A stretch of DNA of 64,000 nucleotides from Bacteroidia bacterium. GTDB taxonomy: Bacteria; Bacteroidota; Bacteroidia; SXHM01. The stretch is from contig JAJVIC010000013.1 in assembly GCA_022072225.1 (NCBI GenBank), positions 1 to 64,000 of the forward strand, read 5' to 3'. Positions 8,557-17,870 of the stretch are shown here, in pieces (positions within the stretch are counted from its first letter, which is position 1; every line of letters starts with the position of its first letter). The notes beneath the pieces were generated by a model, which had not been told where the DNA came from, did no database searches, and saw only the letters and a list, made by a program, of their open reading frames with translations. The translations under genes were made by a program, and so were the position numbers.

Positions 8557-10209
8557 ATGGAAAAAATATGGCTTAAACATTATCCGGCAACCATGCCTGC
8601 CGAAATCAATCCCGACAGCTACAAAAACATTGTTCAACTGTTTGAAGAAAGTTGCAAAAAATTCAGCAACAATGTAGCCTTTGAAAACATGGGCGTTGGT
8701 GTTACATACGGTGAACTGGACCGAATGGCACATAATTTTGCTGCCTACCTGCAAAACAAAACCGACCTGAAACCGGGCGATAGAATTGCCTTGCAAATGC
8801 CCAACATTTTATCCTATCCGGTTGCAATTTACGGTTCAATGCTGGCAGGTTTGGTGATTGTAAACACCAACCCGCTTTATACCGCGCGCGAAATGGAATA
8901 CCAATTCAAGGATTCGGGCGCTAAAGCAATTGTTATTGTTGCCAACTTCGCGAAAAGTCTGGAAGAAATTGTTTCAAAAACCGACATCAAAACGGTGATT
9001 GTTACCGAAATTCCGGATTTATTTCCGGGACTAAAAAGGCTTATTGTAAACTTTGTAGTAAAGAATGTAAAGAAAATGGTTCCTGCCTATAACCTTCCGC
9101 AGGCAATCAGTTTCCGGGAAGTGGTTAAAAATGCAGGATTGAAATACACCCCTGTTACTTCCAAAAATACCGACACAGCCTTCTTGCAATATACAGGAGG
9201 AACAACAGGAGTTTCAAAAGGTGCTGTTCTTACACACCGCAACATCATTGCCAACATGGAGCAAATCCGCGCACTGATGCGCGCGCATCTTGAAGATGGA
9301 AAAGAAATAATTATTACTCCGCTTCCGCTCTATCATATTTTTTCATTGACTGTAAACTGCCTTGCATTTATGAGCATGGGCGGCAAAAATGTTTTGATTA
9401 CCAACCCGCGCGATATTCCGGGATTTGTAAAAGAATTGCAAAAACATAAATTCACCTTCCTGACGGGAGTAAACACCTTGTTTAATGCGCTGATGGCTGA
9501 CCCTAATTTTGGAAAAATTGATTTCAGCCATACCAAAGGAATCGTTGGAGGTGCTACAGCTATTCAACGCCCTGTTGCCGAAAAATGGAAACAACTTACC
9601 GGAAAAACGTTGGTTGAAGGTTATGGACTTACAGAAAGTTCACCGGTGGCAAGCTGTAACCTGCTGAACGGTTCCGACAGAATTGGAACCATCGGAATCC
9701 CTGTTTCATCTACTGATATGAAATTGGTGGATGATAACGGTAACGAAGTAAAACAAGGCGAATCGGGCGAAATCTGGATTAAAGGTCCGCAGGTAATGCA
9801 AGGCTATTACAACAAACCTGAGGAAACCGCAAAGGTTATTACCCCTGACGGCTGGCTGAAAACCGGTGATATTGCTGTAGTAAGCGAAGATGGTTTCTTC
9901 AAAATTGTTGACCGCAAAAAAGACATGATTCTGGTTTCGGGCTTCAATGTATTCCCTAACGAAGTGGAAGAAGTTGTTGCTACGTATCCTAAAGTTATGG
10001 AAGTAGCTGCGGTGGGTGTTCCTGACGAAAAGTCCGGAGAAGTAGTTAAGATTTTTGTGGTGAAAAAAGATCAGTCGCTGACCGAAGCCGAACTGATGGA
10101 ACACTGCAAGAAAAACCTTACGGGCTACAAACTTCCAAAGTACATTGAGTTCAGAAATGAATTACCCAAAACCCCGGTTGGGAAAATTTTAAGACGAATG
10201 TTAAGGTAA
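8557..10209 (+). CDS. fadD: Long-chain fatty acid-CoA ligase
   Basis: 550 aa, the usual length for FadD-type enzymes of the ANL superfamily. The phosphate-binding loop is YTGGTTGVSKGAVLTHRN (about residue 213). The adenylate motif is GYGLTESSPV, the hinge/ATP region WLKTGDIAVVSEDGFFKIVDRKKD, and the C-terminal catalytic lysine region KTPVGKILRR. It activates fatty acids to acyl-CoA through an acyl-adenylate and is probably membrane-associated. The gene is monocistronic: it diverges from the coiled-coil gene and is followed by REP palindromes. Chain-length specificity cannot be read from sequence. Confidence 0.92.
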   Translation: MEKIWLKHYPATMPAEINPDSYKNIVQLFEESCKKFSNNVAFENMGVGVTYGELDRMAHNFAAYLQNKTDLKPGDRIALQMPNILSYPVAIYGSMLAGLVIVNTNPLYTAREMEYQFKDSGAKAIVIVANFAKSLEEIVSKTDIKTVIVTEIPDLFPGLKRLIVNFVVKNVKKMVPAYNLPQAISFREVVKNAGLKYTPVTSKNTDTAFLQYTGGTTGVSKGAVLTHRNIIANMEQIRALMRAHLEDGKEIIITPLPLYHIFSLTVNCLAFMSMGGKNVLITNPRDIPGFVKELQKHKFTFLTGVNTLFNALMADPNFGKIDFSHTKGIVGGATAIQRPVAEKWKQLTGKTLVEGYGLTESSPVASCNLLNGSDRIGTIGIPVSSTDMKLVDDNGNEVKQGESGEIWIKGPQVMQGYYNKPEETAKVITPDGWLKTGDIAVVSEDGFFKIVDRKKDMILVSGFNVFPNEVEEVVATYPKVMEVAAVGVPDEKSGEVVKIFVVKKDQSLTEAELMEHCKKNLTGYKLPKYIEFRNELPKTPVGKILRRMLR

Positions 10210-10357
10210 ATCCCGAAGGGATGACCTTATGGTAGATAAAATATAGTAGAAAAAATATAGTCCTGTAAGGACGACCTTACTGAATAAGGTCGTTCCTACG
10301 GAACTAAAATATTATCTGAATATTATTTCTACCATAAGTGCGTCCTTACAGGACTTT
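10210..10357. repeat. Nested REP/BIME-like palindromes next to a RAYT gene
   Basis: A short palindrome ATCCCGAAGGGAT (10210-10222) comes first. Then CTTATGGTAGA (10226-10236) is exactly inverted at 10328-10338. AGTCCTGTAAGGACG (10259-10273) is exactly inverted at 10341-10355. Between them lies a further hairpin (10268-10297). These nested inverted repeats sit directly upstream of the REP-associated transposase gene and are its likely substrates. Confidence 0.8.
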
Positions 10358-10377
10358 CATCTTAAACTGCTTACTAA

Positions 10378-10839
10378 ATGGCAAACACCTATTCTCAACT
10401 TAATGTACATTGTGTTTTTGCTGTGAAAGGAAGAGAAAATTGCATTACACAAAATTTTCGAGATGAGTTGCACCGTTATATGTCGGGAATTTTAGCAAAC
10501 GATGGCTCATTCCCTTTGGCTGTAAATGGCTGGCTTGATCATGTTCATGTTTTTTTTGAATTGCCCCCTTCAATGTCTGTTTCAGAACAAATGCGCATGT
10601 TGAAAGCAACCTCTTCAAAATGGATTAATGATAACAAGTTTGTTAAAGGAAAATTCAGCTGGCAAGAGGGATATGGGGCATTTTCTTACTCACGTTCACA
10701 ACGAAACTCTGTTATAAACTATATTATCAATCAAGAAGAACATCATAAAAAACATTCGTTCAGAGAGGAGTATTTAGGGTTACTCAAAAAATTTGAAATC
10801 CCCTTTGAGGATAACTATTTATTTGAATTTTATGATTAA
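10378..10839 (+). CDS. REP-associated tyrosine transposase (RAYT, IS200-like)
   Basis: 153 aa, Y1-transposase fold. The HUH metal motif is seen as WLDHVHVFFEL (about residues 51-61). The catalytic tyrosine is predicted in NYIINQEEHHKK (about 120-131), the usual helix motif. RAYTs nick and move REP palindromes as single strands, and the nested palindromes immediately upstream fit. The gene is intact. Its stop overlaps the start of the SpoIID-like gene by 8 bp (ATGATTAA), so the RAYT now drives or couples to that gene. Confidence 0.88.
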   Translation: MANTYSQLNVHCVFAVKGRENCITQNFRDELHRYMSGILANDGSFPLAVNGWLDHVHVFFELPPSMSVSEQMRMLKATSSKWINDNKFVKGKFSWQEGYGAFSYSRSQRNSVINYIINQEEHHKKHSFREEYLGLLKKFEIPFEDNYLFEFYD

Positions 10840-11998
10840 CCAAGTCCTTGAAAAGAGCGGAAGAGCAACACTTCTGCTCTTTTTATTTTTAAACTGTTCA
10901 CCTTGTTTTGCGCAGTCTGAACGAATTGATGTAGGGATTTTATCAGGCAAAAAAATTACGCGATTGCTGGTTGCGCCTGTATCGGATGTTTACAGTGTGT
11001 TTGCAGGCGACAGTTTACTCACACTGATAAAGCGCAACGATGCTCTATCGCTCACGCTTATGAATGATTCAGTGGAAGTAAAAACCATTGCTCAAACTTT
11101 TGGCACATTCAAAAGGGTTCAAATAATGGCACTCTCCAAACAGGCTTCCCTGAAGATAAAACCTGCTGACGGCAAAACAGAAACGCATTTGGACAACGAC
11201 CTTTTTATTAATCCGGGAAAAAACTCACTCACCATAATCAACCATGCAGATTTAGATAATTATGTTGCGGGAGTAGTGGAAGCCGAAACAGGTTATTCCG
11301 CTCCTGAAGAGTATTACAAAATACAGGCAATCATGTGTCGCACCTTTGCAATAGAAAGCAAGGGCAAACACAAGGCCGATGGCTACGACCTTTGTGACCG
11401 CGAACATTGCCAGGTTTTTAAAGGAAGAAACAACCGCAAGCCTGAAATAAAATTAGCTGTTGCCGCTACCAGCGGAATTGTATTGGTAGACTCAACCAAC
11501 AAGCCGATTTTTGCTGCTTACCACAGCAACTGTGGCGGACAAACTGATTACTCTGAAAACGTTTGGAAAACTGAAAAGAGTTATCTGAAACCGGTAGTTG
11601 ACACCTTTTGCATCAGCTCACGAAACGCCAATTGGCAAAAAATTATTTCGCTGCACGACTGGGAAAAATACCTTGTAAAACAAAATAAAGAATACATAAA
11701 ACCCGCGGACTCGCTCTACTGCTTTTACCAACCCGAACGCAAAAGCGATTACAATTTGTTCGGTTCCAAAATTTCACTTACTCAGGTGCGGAAAGACTTT
11801 AAATTAAGTTCTACCTATTTTCATATAGAGCAGGATGCCGATAACATCATTTTTACCGGGCGCGGCTTAGGACATGGTGTTGGACTTTGCCAACAGGGTG
11901 CCATTGAAATGGCGCGCAAAGGGTATAGCTACAAGAAAATTCTTGGCTATTATTACAAGGGCGTGCGGTTGGTAAACTATTCGCAAACCAGGAATTAG
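10832..11998 (+). CDS. SpoIID/LytB-domain protein (amidase-enhancer-like)
   Basis: 388 aa from the ATG at 10832, which overlaps the RAYT stop; the frame is open 13 codons further upstream inside the RAYT gene, without signal-peptide features. A signal peptide (LLLFLFLNCSPCFAQ) is followed by the SpoIID domain: LDNYVAGVVEAETGYSAPEEYYKIQAIMCRTFAI, then FAAYHSNCGGQTDYSENVW, and the glycine-rich GRGLGHGVGLCQQGAIEMARKG. SpoIID proteins are lytic transglycosylases or amidase enhancers acting on denuded glycan in the envelope. In this non-sporulating phylum the role is cell-wall remodelling. It converges on trxB with a few bases of overlap. Confidence 0.87.
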   Translation: MINQVLEKSGRATLLLFLFLNCSPCFAQSERIDVGILSGKKITRLLVAPVSDVYSVFAGDSLLTLIKRNDALSLTLMNDSVEVKTIAQTFGTFKRVQIMALSKQASLKIKPADGKTETHLDNDLFINPGKNSLTIINHADLDNYVAGVVEAETGYSAPEEYYKIQAIMCRTFAIESKGKHKADGYDLCDREHCQVFKGRNNRKPEIKLAVAATSGIVLVDSTNKPIFAAYHSNCGGQTDYSENVWKTEKSYLKPVVDTFCISSRNANWQKIISLHDWEKYLVKQNKEYIKPADSLYCFYQPERKSDYNLFGSKISLTQVRKDFKLSSTYFHIEQDADNIIFTGRGLGHGVGLCQQGAIEMARKGYSYKKILGYYYKGVRLVNYSQTRN

Positions 11999-12930
11999 TG
12001 CAACCCCTTCGCGGCCAGATACCTTTCCGCATCCAGCGCAGCCATGCAACCTGTTCCTGCTGCTGTTACCGCCTGGCGGTAAACTTTGTCGGCAGCATCA
12101 CCGGCTACAAATACACCTTCAATTTTTGTCTTGGAAGTTCCGGGCGTGTTGATGAGGTAACCCGTTTCGTCCATATCGAGCCAGTCTTTAAAAATATCAG
12201 TGTTCGGTTTGTGGCCGATGGCAACAAAAAAGCCGGTAATGTCCAGCACTTTTTCTTCACCCGTTTTGTTGTTCTTTATCTGCACTCCGGTTACGCCTTT
12301 ATCACCCAACACATCCACCGGTTCGGTATTAAACAGGATTTCAATATTGGCTGTGTTCATCACGCGATGTTGCATGGCTTTTGAAGCACGCATTTCGCCT
12401 TTGCGCACCAGCATGTAAACTTTTTTACAAAGTTTTGCGAGATACGATGCCTCCTCGGCAGCGGTATCACCGGCACCTACAATAGCAACTTCCTGTCCTT
12501 TAAAAAAGAAACCATCGCAAACGGCACAGGCCGAAACACCATAGCCATTCAGACGTTGCTCAGAAGGCAGGCCCAGCCATTTTGCAGAAGCACCAGTTGC
12601 AATAATAACAGAATCGGCAAGAACAGTTTTTTTATCAATAAAAACTTTGTGAGGAGCAGAAGAAAAATCCACACCTGTAACATATTCATAACGGATATCT
12701 GTTTTAAAACGCTCAGCCTGTTTGCGGAAATGCTCCATCATTTCAGGCCCCTGAATTCCATCAGGATAACCTGGATAATTTTCAACTTCAGTAGTTATCG
12801 TTAATTGTCCTCCGGGTTGTAAGCCGGTGTACATAACAGGTTTCATATCAGCTCGGGCAGCATAAATTGCGGCTGTGTATCCTGCAGGTCCTGAGCCTAT
12901 TATAAGGCATTTTACGTGTTCGTTTTCCAT
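11995..12930 (-). CDS. trxB: Thioredoxin-disulfide reductase
   Basis: 311 aa, standard length. The FAD-binding GSGPAGYTAAIYAARA is at residues 12-27, and the redox-active disulfide C135-A-V-C138 sits in SACAVCDGFFF. The NADPH site GAGDTAAEEA is near 152, and the C-terminal FAD motif is GVFVAGDAAD. It reduces thioredoxin with NADPH in the cytoplasm. The gene stands alone on the minus strand, convergent with the SpoIID-like gene (stops overlap by about 4 bp). Confidence 0.96.
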   Translation of the reverse strand: MENEHVKCLIIGSGPAGYTAAIYAARADMKPVMYTGLQPGGQLTITTEVENYPGYPDGIQGPEMMEHFRKQAERFKTDIRYEYVTGVDFSSAPHKVFIDKKTVLADSVIIATGASAKWLGLPSEQRLNGYGVSACAVCDGFFFKGQEVAIVGAGDTAAEEASYLAKLCKKVYMLVRKGEMRASKAMQHRVMNTANIEILFNTEPVDVLGDKGVTGVQIKNNKTGEEKVLDITGFFVAIGHKPNTDIFKDWLDMDETGYLINTPGTSKTKIEGVFVAGDAADKVYRQAVTAAGTGCMAALDAERYLAAKGLH

Positions 12931-12981
12931 TCTTTTTAATTTGAGCTATTCAACAAAATTCTATTCAAAATGTTTAGTGCT

Positions 12982-13917
12982 TTACTGCGGCATTGTCAAT
13001 ACAATCGTATCATAACTTGCTCCGTAACCGCACCAACCACCTAATCCACCGCCTTCAACATTACTGAAAACAGAAGCCGGTGAAGCAAACGGATTTCCAT
13101 TGGCAAATCTGATATTTTCCAGTGAGTTTAAAAAATTGTAGGTCTTTTTATCGATGGTACAAAATTTTACCACAACGGTGTCGCCCACTGCAAAATAGAA
13201 TAAGGGCAATGCATCAGGGTCTTCGGGTTCCAAAGGATCATCCGAAGGGTCGTAAGCAAAATCAAAACTTTGTCCGTTTATAAATTTGTCGTTAAACACA
13301 GAGCCATCGGCAGGCAGAAGTCGCGGCTGCCTTCCCATAATTTGTGAGAACCAGCGATATTGATTGCCCATTGTGTCGGGGTCAGTAAGATGTGCCCATA
13401 CATAACCAAGCGAATCATCTTCCGCTCCTAAATCTTCTTTAAACCAAAGGCTGTCCAAAGCAATGGGCTGGGGAATGGTGGTGGAAGCGGAAAGCGTTTT
13501 TCCATCGGCAATTACGGTGAGGTAATAGGTTTTGCCAACCTCGCCTGTAATAACATCAGAGGTATAGGCAAACGCAGGATTAGGTGTATAAATATCAAAG
13601 TTTAAGCCGCCCTCCATGGTGTCAATAATTACTCCATCGCTTACAATTACCGTTGCATCGGTAACAAAAAGATTGTTTGTAAAATCTTCGATAGGCGCAA
13701 AATAAGGTGAACTGCGGGTAAGCAATACGTAAGGGTGTTTACCTTGTTCTATAACACCTTCAACTACCACTTTTTTCTCCGATTCGGGAAGGTCAATGGT
13801 TATTTCTTTCTCGCACGAAGAAAGAAGCAGTATAACCACAGAGGCACAGAGCCACAGAGTTATCTTTATTTTTTCTCCGTGTCTCTGCGCCTCTGTGGTA
13901 AAACTATTTTTCAACAT
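12982..13917 (-). CDS. DUF4249 lipoprotein, partner of a TonB receptor
   Basis: 311 aa. A lipoprotein signal (ITLWLCASVVILLLSSC, lipobox LSSC) is followed by the DUF4249 pattern: EKKVVVEGVIEQGKHPYVLLTRSSPYF, then VTDATVIVSDG and GKTYYLTVIADGKTLSASTTIPQP. Such proteins accompany TonB receptors and probably sit on the outer membrane as surface or periplasmic partners. It starts 3 bp after the receptor's stop. An oddity is that the first ~20 residues (SFTTEAQRHGEKIK) are encoded by one arm of the dispersed palindrome at 13833-13900. No other Met is available before the lipobox, so the repeat really contributes to the signal peptide. Confidence 0.85.
   Translation of the reverse strand: MLKNSFTTEAQRHGEKIKITLWLCASVVILLLSSCEKEITIDLPESEKKVVVEGVIEQGKHPYVLLTRSSPYFAPIEDFTNNLFVTDATVIVSDGVIIDTMEGGLNFDIYTPNPAFAYTSDVITGEVGKTYYLTVIADGKTLSASTTIPQPIALDSLWFKEDLGAEDDSLGYVWAHLTDPDTMGNQYRWFSQIMGRQPRLLPADGSVFNDKFINGQSFDFAYDPSDDPLEPEDPDALPLFYFAVGDTVVVKFCTIDKKTYNFLNSLENIRFANGNPFASPASVFSNVEGGGLGGWCGYGASYDTIVLTMPQ
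13833..13900. repeat. ACCACAGAGGCACAGAG-family palindrome inside a CDS
   Basis: AACCACAGAGGCACAGAGCC on the left and its imperfect complement ending CTCTGTGGTA on the right flank a short AT loop. The same family is degenerate at 34579-34770. The element overlaps the first ~28 codons of the DUF4249 gene. Confidence 0.75.
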
Positions 13918-13920
13918 CGC

Positions 13921-16347
13921 TTAGAATTTAAAATTGTAAGTAATAGAAGGCAGAATAGGAAACAACGAAACCTGTTTGGCTACTACGCGAAAAGTACCGT
14001 CAGCAAGACTTCCATCGCTGTCGAAATAAATGAAAAATGGATTTTGACGGCTGTAAATATTATAGATGCTCAGGTTCCAGCTTCCCTGAAAATGTTTGCG
14101 CTGTTTGCCTTTGTATGTAATGGAAAGGTCTGCACGGTGATAGGCCGGCATACGGTAACCGTTGCGTTCACCGTATTCGCTTACCAACGCACCTTCGTAA
14201 ACATAGCGGGCAATAGGCACTGTAAGTTTATTTCCGGTAGAGTAAACAAAGATGGCCGAAACATTTAAGCGCTCTGTTATATCGTAGCTTGCAATAACGG
14301 AAACATCGTGTCTGCGGTCGTACTTAGCTTCAAACTCATTACCGAAATTAAGGGTGGGAAAAGTGCGGGTGGTTCTTGCAAGCGTATAGCCAATCCAGCC
14401 GGTAAATTTACCTTTTGCCTTTTTGATAAAAAACTCAATACCATAGGCTTTTCCATCGCCAAAAGTCATGTTATTGTCAGGATTATCCAATACATTATCA
14501 CCGGGCAAAGCACCATCTTTGTATTCCACCTGATTTTTCATGGTTTTGTAATACACCTCTACAGAAGTTTCCAAAACATCATCAAAGAAATTGCGGAAAT
14601 AGCCAACCGAATATTGTATACCGCGCTGCGGTTTTACTAATGAACTGCTGGGCACCCAAATATCAGTTGGAAGCGAAACCGATGCGTATGAAGCAAGATG
14701 TATATATTGATAGTTCATGGTAAAGGAAGCCTTTACCGATGAAGTTTTTCCCAATGTGTAACGCATCAGCAAGCGCGGCTCTATGTTGCGATAAACCTGT
14801 ACGCTTTGGTTTAAACTACCATTCACAAGCAACTTCATTAAAGGATTGGAATTGTTGGCTCCATTATAATGAATGGTGTCGGTAATTACATTGTTTTCGT
14901 TTTTCACGTAGCGGTCGAAAGGGCCAATTTGCTCAAAATAAGTGGCGCGCAAACCTGCATTAATTCTGAGTTTTTCGGTTACATCAAAATCATCGGCAAT
15001 GTAGAGGGCTGCATCATGAGCATATAACTTGGCCACTTTACCCAAATCAAAATTAACATCGCCCGAGCGGGCCGATGCACTGGTAGGCGTAAAAGTGTGG
15101 TAAATGTAATTGAGACCAAACTTGATGTTGTGACGTATGTCGGGCAGCCAGTTGTAATCAATCTTCACATTCCAGTCGCGAATACCGGAAAAAAATTTGC
15201 CTTCAAATTCCTCCTGACCGGCTGAAAACTCAAACTGATAATCACTGAAAATAAGTGAAGTATTTACAAAAAGTTTATCGTTGTAAAGGTGGTTCCAGCG
15301 CAACGATGTAGTGGCATTTCCCCATTCAATTCCGGCACTGAAACCGTTGTCGTTGTTTTTAAACAAAAACACATCGCGCCCGAAATAACCACTGAGGAAA
15401 AGTCGGTCTTTATCAGAAAGGCGGTAGTTGATTTTGGCATTTAAATCATAAAAATAATAACCCGAGCCTTTGGCAGGCGAAGTATCATTAACAAAAGGCT
15501 TGGCAAGAATATCAGCATATGTTCTGCGGCCTGAAATAATGAACGAGGCTGTATCTTTTTTAATGGGACCTTGTATGGTAAGACGCGAAGAAATAATTCC
15601 GATACCGCCATCAACCTGAAACTTTTTACTGTTACCTTCTTTCATGGAAATATCCAGCACAGAGGCAAGGCGACCACCGTAATTGGCAGGCATTCCACCT
15701 TTAATAAGCTCCACATTTTTCAACGCATCAGAATTAAAGACTGAGAAAAAACCAAAGAGATGGGCAGCATTGTAAACCACTGCTTCGTCCAGCAAAATAA
15801 GGTTCTGGTCAGGTCCCCCACCACGTACATAAAAACCCGTGTTTCCCTCACCTGCGTTTTTCACACCCGGTAAAAGCTGAATAACTTTCAACACATCCAC
15901 CTCACCCATAAAAGCGGGCAATGACTTAATGGTTTCAATGGGCATATCAAATGTTCCCATCTGTGTTTCTTTCACATTCTTATCTGCTGCTTCGCTTGAA
16001 ATAACAACTTCTTTGATATTCATCACTTGACTTTTCAGCGAGATATTGATTCGCTTATCTTCGTTCAGCACCAGCTTCTCGGTGTACTCCTGCATACCAA
16101 TGTAAGAAGTGGCAAGCGTGTATTCACCTTCCTCAATAGTAAGCGAATAAAAACCGTATTGATTGGTGGCTGCTCCGCGTGTCAGTTCTTTGATGTACAC
16201 ATTTACACCAATCATGTACTCGCCTGTGGCATCATCTTTTACATAACCGGAAATTGTGTGTTTTTTTGCACCCTGTGCAAGGCTGTCAGAAACAAATGAG
16301 AAAAAACAGAAAACAAGAATTAAAATACTTGATAAAAGGCGGAACAT
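13921..16347 (-). CDS. TonB-dependent outer-membrane receptor with CarboxypepD_reg-like domain
   Basis: 808 aa. Signal peptide (1-24, ending SLAQ); then a carboxypeptidase-regulatory-like beta domain (about 30-115, HTISGYVKDDATGEYMIGVNVYI). The TonB plug (about 140-250) has FYVRGGGPDQNLILLDEAVVYNAAHLFGFFS and GGMPANYGGRLASVLDI; the beta-barrel runs to a terminal aromatic (YNFKF). It imports an unidentified substrate through the outer membrane using TonB energy. Carbohydrate, siderophore and peptide are all possible. It forms a two-gene operon with the DUF4249 lipoprotein; no SusD is present. Confidence 0.9.
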   Translation of the reverse strand: MFRLLSSILILVFCFFSFVSDSLAQGAKKHTISGYVKDDATGEYMIGVNVYIKELTRGAATNQYGFYSLTIEEGEYTLATSYIGMQEYTEKLVLNEDKRINISLKSQVMNIKEVVISSEAADKNVKETQMGTFDMPIETIKSLPAFMGEVDVLKVIQLLPGVKNAGEGNTGFYVRGGGPDQNLILLDEAVVYNAAHLFGFFSVFNSDALKNVELIKGGMPANYGGRLASVLDISMKEGNSKKFQVDGGIGIISSRLTIQGPIKKDTASFIISGRRTYADILAKPFVNDTSPAKGSGYYFYDLNAKINYRLSDKDRLFLSGYFGRDVFLFKNNDNGFSAGIEWGNATTSLRWNHLYNDKLFVNTSLIFSDYQFEFSAGQEEFEGKFFSGIRDWNVKIDYNWLPDIRHNIKFGLNYIYHTFTPTSASARSGDVNFDLGKVAKLYAHDAALYIADDFDVTEKLRINAGLRATYFEQIGPFDRYVKNENNVITDTIHYNGANNSNPLMKLLVNGSLNQSVQVYRNIEPRLLMRYTLGKTSSVKASFTMNYQYIHLASYASVSLPTDIWVPSSSLVKPQRGIQYSVGYFRNFFDDVLETSVEVYYKTMKNQVEYKDGALPGDNVLDNPDNNMTFGDGKAYGIEFFIKKAKGKFTGWIGYTLARTTRTFPTLNFGNEFEAKYDRRHDVSVIASYDITERLNVSAIFVYSTGNKLTVPIARYVYEGALVSEYGERNGYRMPAYHRADLSITYKGKQRKHFQGSWNLSIYNIYSRQNPFFIYFDSDGSLADGTFRVVAKQVSLFPILPSITYNFKF

Positions 16348-16377
16348 CTGTGGACTGTGGACTATCGTCTATGGACT
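16348..16377. repeat. Short dispersed repeat TGTGGACTGTGGACTATCG
   Basis: Low-complexity repeat of GTGGAC/ATGGAC units in the leader of the TonB receptor gene. Its position between promoter and start codon places it in the 5' untranslated region. Confidence 0.4.
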
Positions 16378-16393
16378 TTTTTTTAAAACCGCG

Positions 16394-16401
16394 CAAATGT
16401 A
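16394..16401 (-). promoter_or_regulatory. Bacteroidota -7 box TACATTTG for the TonB receptor operon
   Basis: Minus-strand TACATTTG matches TAnnTTTG exactly, about 46 bp before the start codon. No good -33 TTTG is seen at the usual distance. Confidence 0.5.
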
Positions 16402-16512
16402 AATGTTTTAAGAGCGCGAACACTGTGGTAACAAAAAAGATAAAGTAATTGTTTAATTACAACAAACTGAATACTATTTCTTACATTTAAGGTATTCTAA
16501 AAACCATGCTGC

Positions 16513-17853
16513 ATGAAAACAATTTTACGAACGCTGTTGCTTCTTTTGCTTGTTAACCCTGCAAAAGCACAAACATTCAATCCTCAACTGGCCGACAAAT
16601 TACAGGACACATTGGATTATTATGTTGGTTTATTTTCGAACATGAAAGGTATGTCTGCAAGCGTTTACCTTCCGGGTGAAGGTTTGTGGACAGGTACTGC
16701 AGGTATTTCGCACACAGGGCAACCGATTACTGCCGACATGGAATTTGGAATTGCCAGTAACAGCAAAGCTTTTGTAGCAACCACCATGCTTATACTGCAG
16801 GAAAACAATGTGTTTGACCTTGATGATGCCATCAGCGGATGGATTCCTGCTCATCCCAACATCAGTGGAAGTATTACTATACGCCAACTGCTGAACCACA
16901 CCAGCGGAGTTGCTGACCCCTTCTTTGCTCCACCCTATTTTGACACGATTAACAACAATGCAACACGCGTGTTTACACCGGAAGAAGTGTTGGGTTGGGT
17001 AGGTGCACCGCAATTTGCACCGGGAACTTCTTACGGTTACTCCAACACCAATTATGTTCTTGCAGGAATGATTGCCGATAGCGCAACCGGCTACCATATT
17101 TCTCAACTGATACGCGACAGTATTTTAACTCTCCTCGGCTTAAGCGAAACCTATTACGATGTGCGGGAAACACCTACCGGGCCTATTGCCCATCGCTGGT
17201 GGAACAACATTGATTACAACGACACTTCAACCGTTGGCTTAAATACAGCGGTGGGTGAAGCGGGTGCTCTCTATTCCACATCTGGCAACATGGCCGAATG
17301 GTACAGGGCGCTTTTCACCGGACAGGTATTGAATCCTGCTTCTATGGCTGAACTGACTGATTTTATGCCTACACAATCAAACACCTATGATTATGGCTTG
17401 GGATTAGCACGCGAAACCACACAGGGGCGAACCTATTGGGGACACGGAGGTTCAACCTGGGGCTACAGAAGCAAAATGATTTACGACACCTGCATGAGTG
17501 CAGTGGTTTGCGGTCTCTCCAACACTTTTCCTTCAGCTGTTGACGGCATAACGTTTTTGCTATACCGGGCAGTACTAAATTTTTATGCACCCTGCGAACT
17601 AACAACAAGTTCTGATGATGTAATCCCTGCTGAACCTTTGCTGTTCCCTAATCCATTCAATGAGCAGTTGGTGATTGAATATGGGAGCAAGGTTTTTGAG
17701 TATGAAATTATGGATACAAAAGGTCAAGTTGCTATTAAAGGAACTGGAAAAGGAAGTGCGCAAATTAAAACATCTGATTTAGAGCAAGGGATTTACTTAG
17801 TTAAATTAAACTCAGAAAACATAACAGATTTCCGCAAGTTAGTTAAAAACTAA
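16513..17853 (+). CDS. Secreted serine beta-lactamase-like hydrolase with T9SS domain
   Basis: 446 aa. Signal peptide 1-20 (ending KAQ). The penicillin-binding-protein/class C beta-lactamase fold shows S82-N-S-K85 (SxxK) in FGIASNSKAFVA, a YSNTNYVLAG box (the Y-x-N element) and WGHGGSTWGYRS near the end (HxG in place of KTG). A type A T9SS sorting domain follows from about residue 370 (FPNPFNEQLVIEY ... GIYLVKLNS ... FRKLVKN). Probably an extracellular esterase or D-Ala peptidase rather than a true beta-lactamase. It converges with the helicase gene. Confidence 0.88.
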   Translation: MKTILRTLLLLLLVNPAKAQTFNPQLADKLQDTLDYYVGLFSNMKGMSASVYLPGEGLWTGTAGISHTGQPITADMEFGIASNSKAFVATTMLILQENNVFDLDDAISGWIPAHPNISGSITIRQLLNHTSGVADPFFAPPYFDTINNNATRVFTPEEVLGWVGAPQFAPGTSYGYSNTNYVLAGMIADSATGYHISQLIRDSILTLLGLSETYYDVRETPTGPIAHRWWNNIDYNDTSTVGLNTAVGEAGALYSTSGNMAEWYRALFTGQVLNPASMAELTDFMPTQSNTYDYGLGLARETTQGRTYWGHGGSTWGYRSKMIYDTCMSAVVCGLSNTFPSAVDGITFLLYRAVLNFYAPCELTTSSDDVIPAEPLLFPNPFNEQLVIEYGSKVFEYEIMDTKGQVAIKGTGKGSAQIKTSDLEQGIYLVKLNSENITDFRKLVKN

Positions 17854-17870
17854 GTTATTAGAGTTGCCTC

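Noticed and set aside
16513-17853. Calling the serine hydrolase a beta-lactamase resistance gene
   Set aside because: It has the fold and SxxK/YxN motifs but HxG instead of KTG and a T9SS tail; most such proteins are esterases or peptidases.
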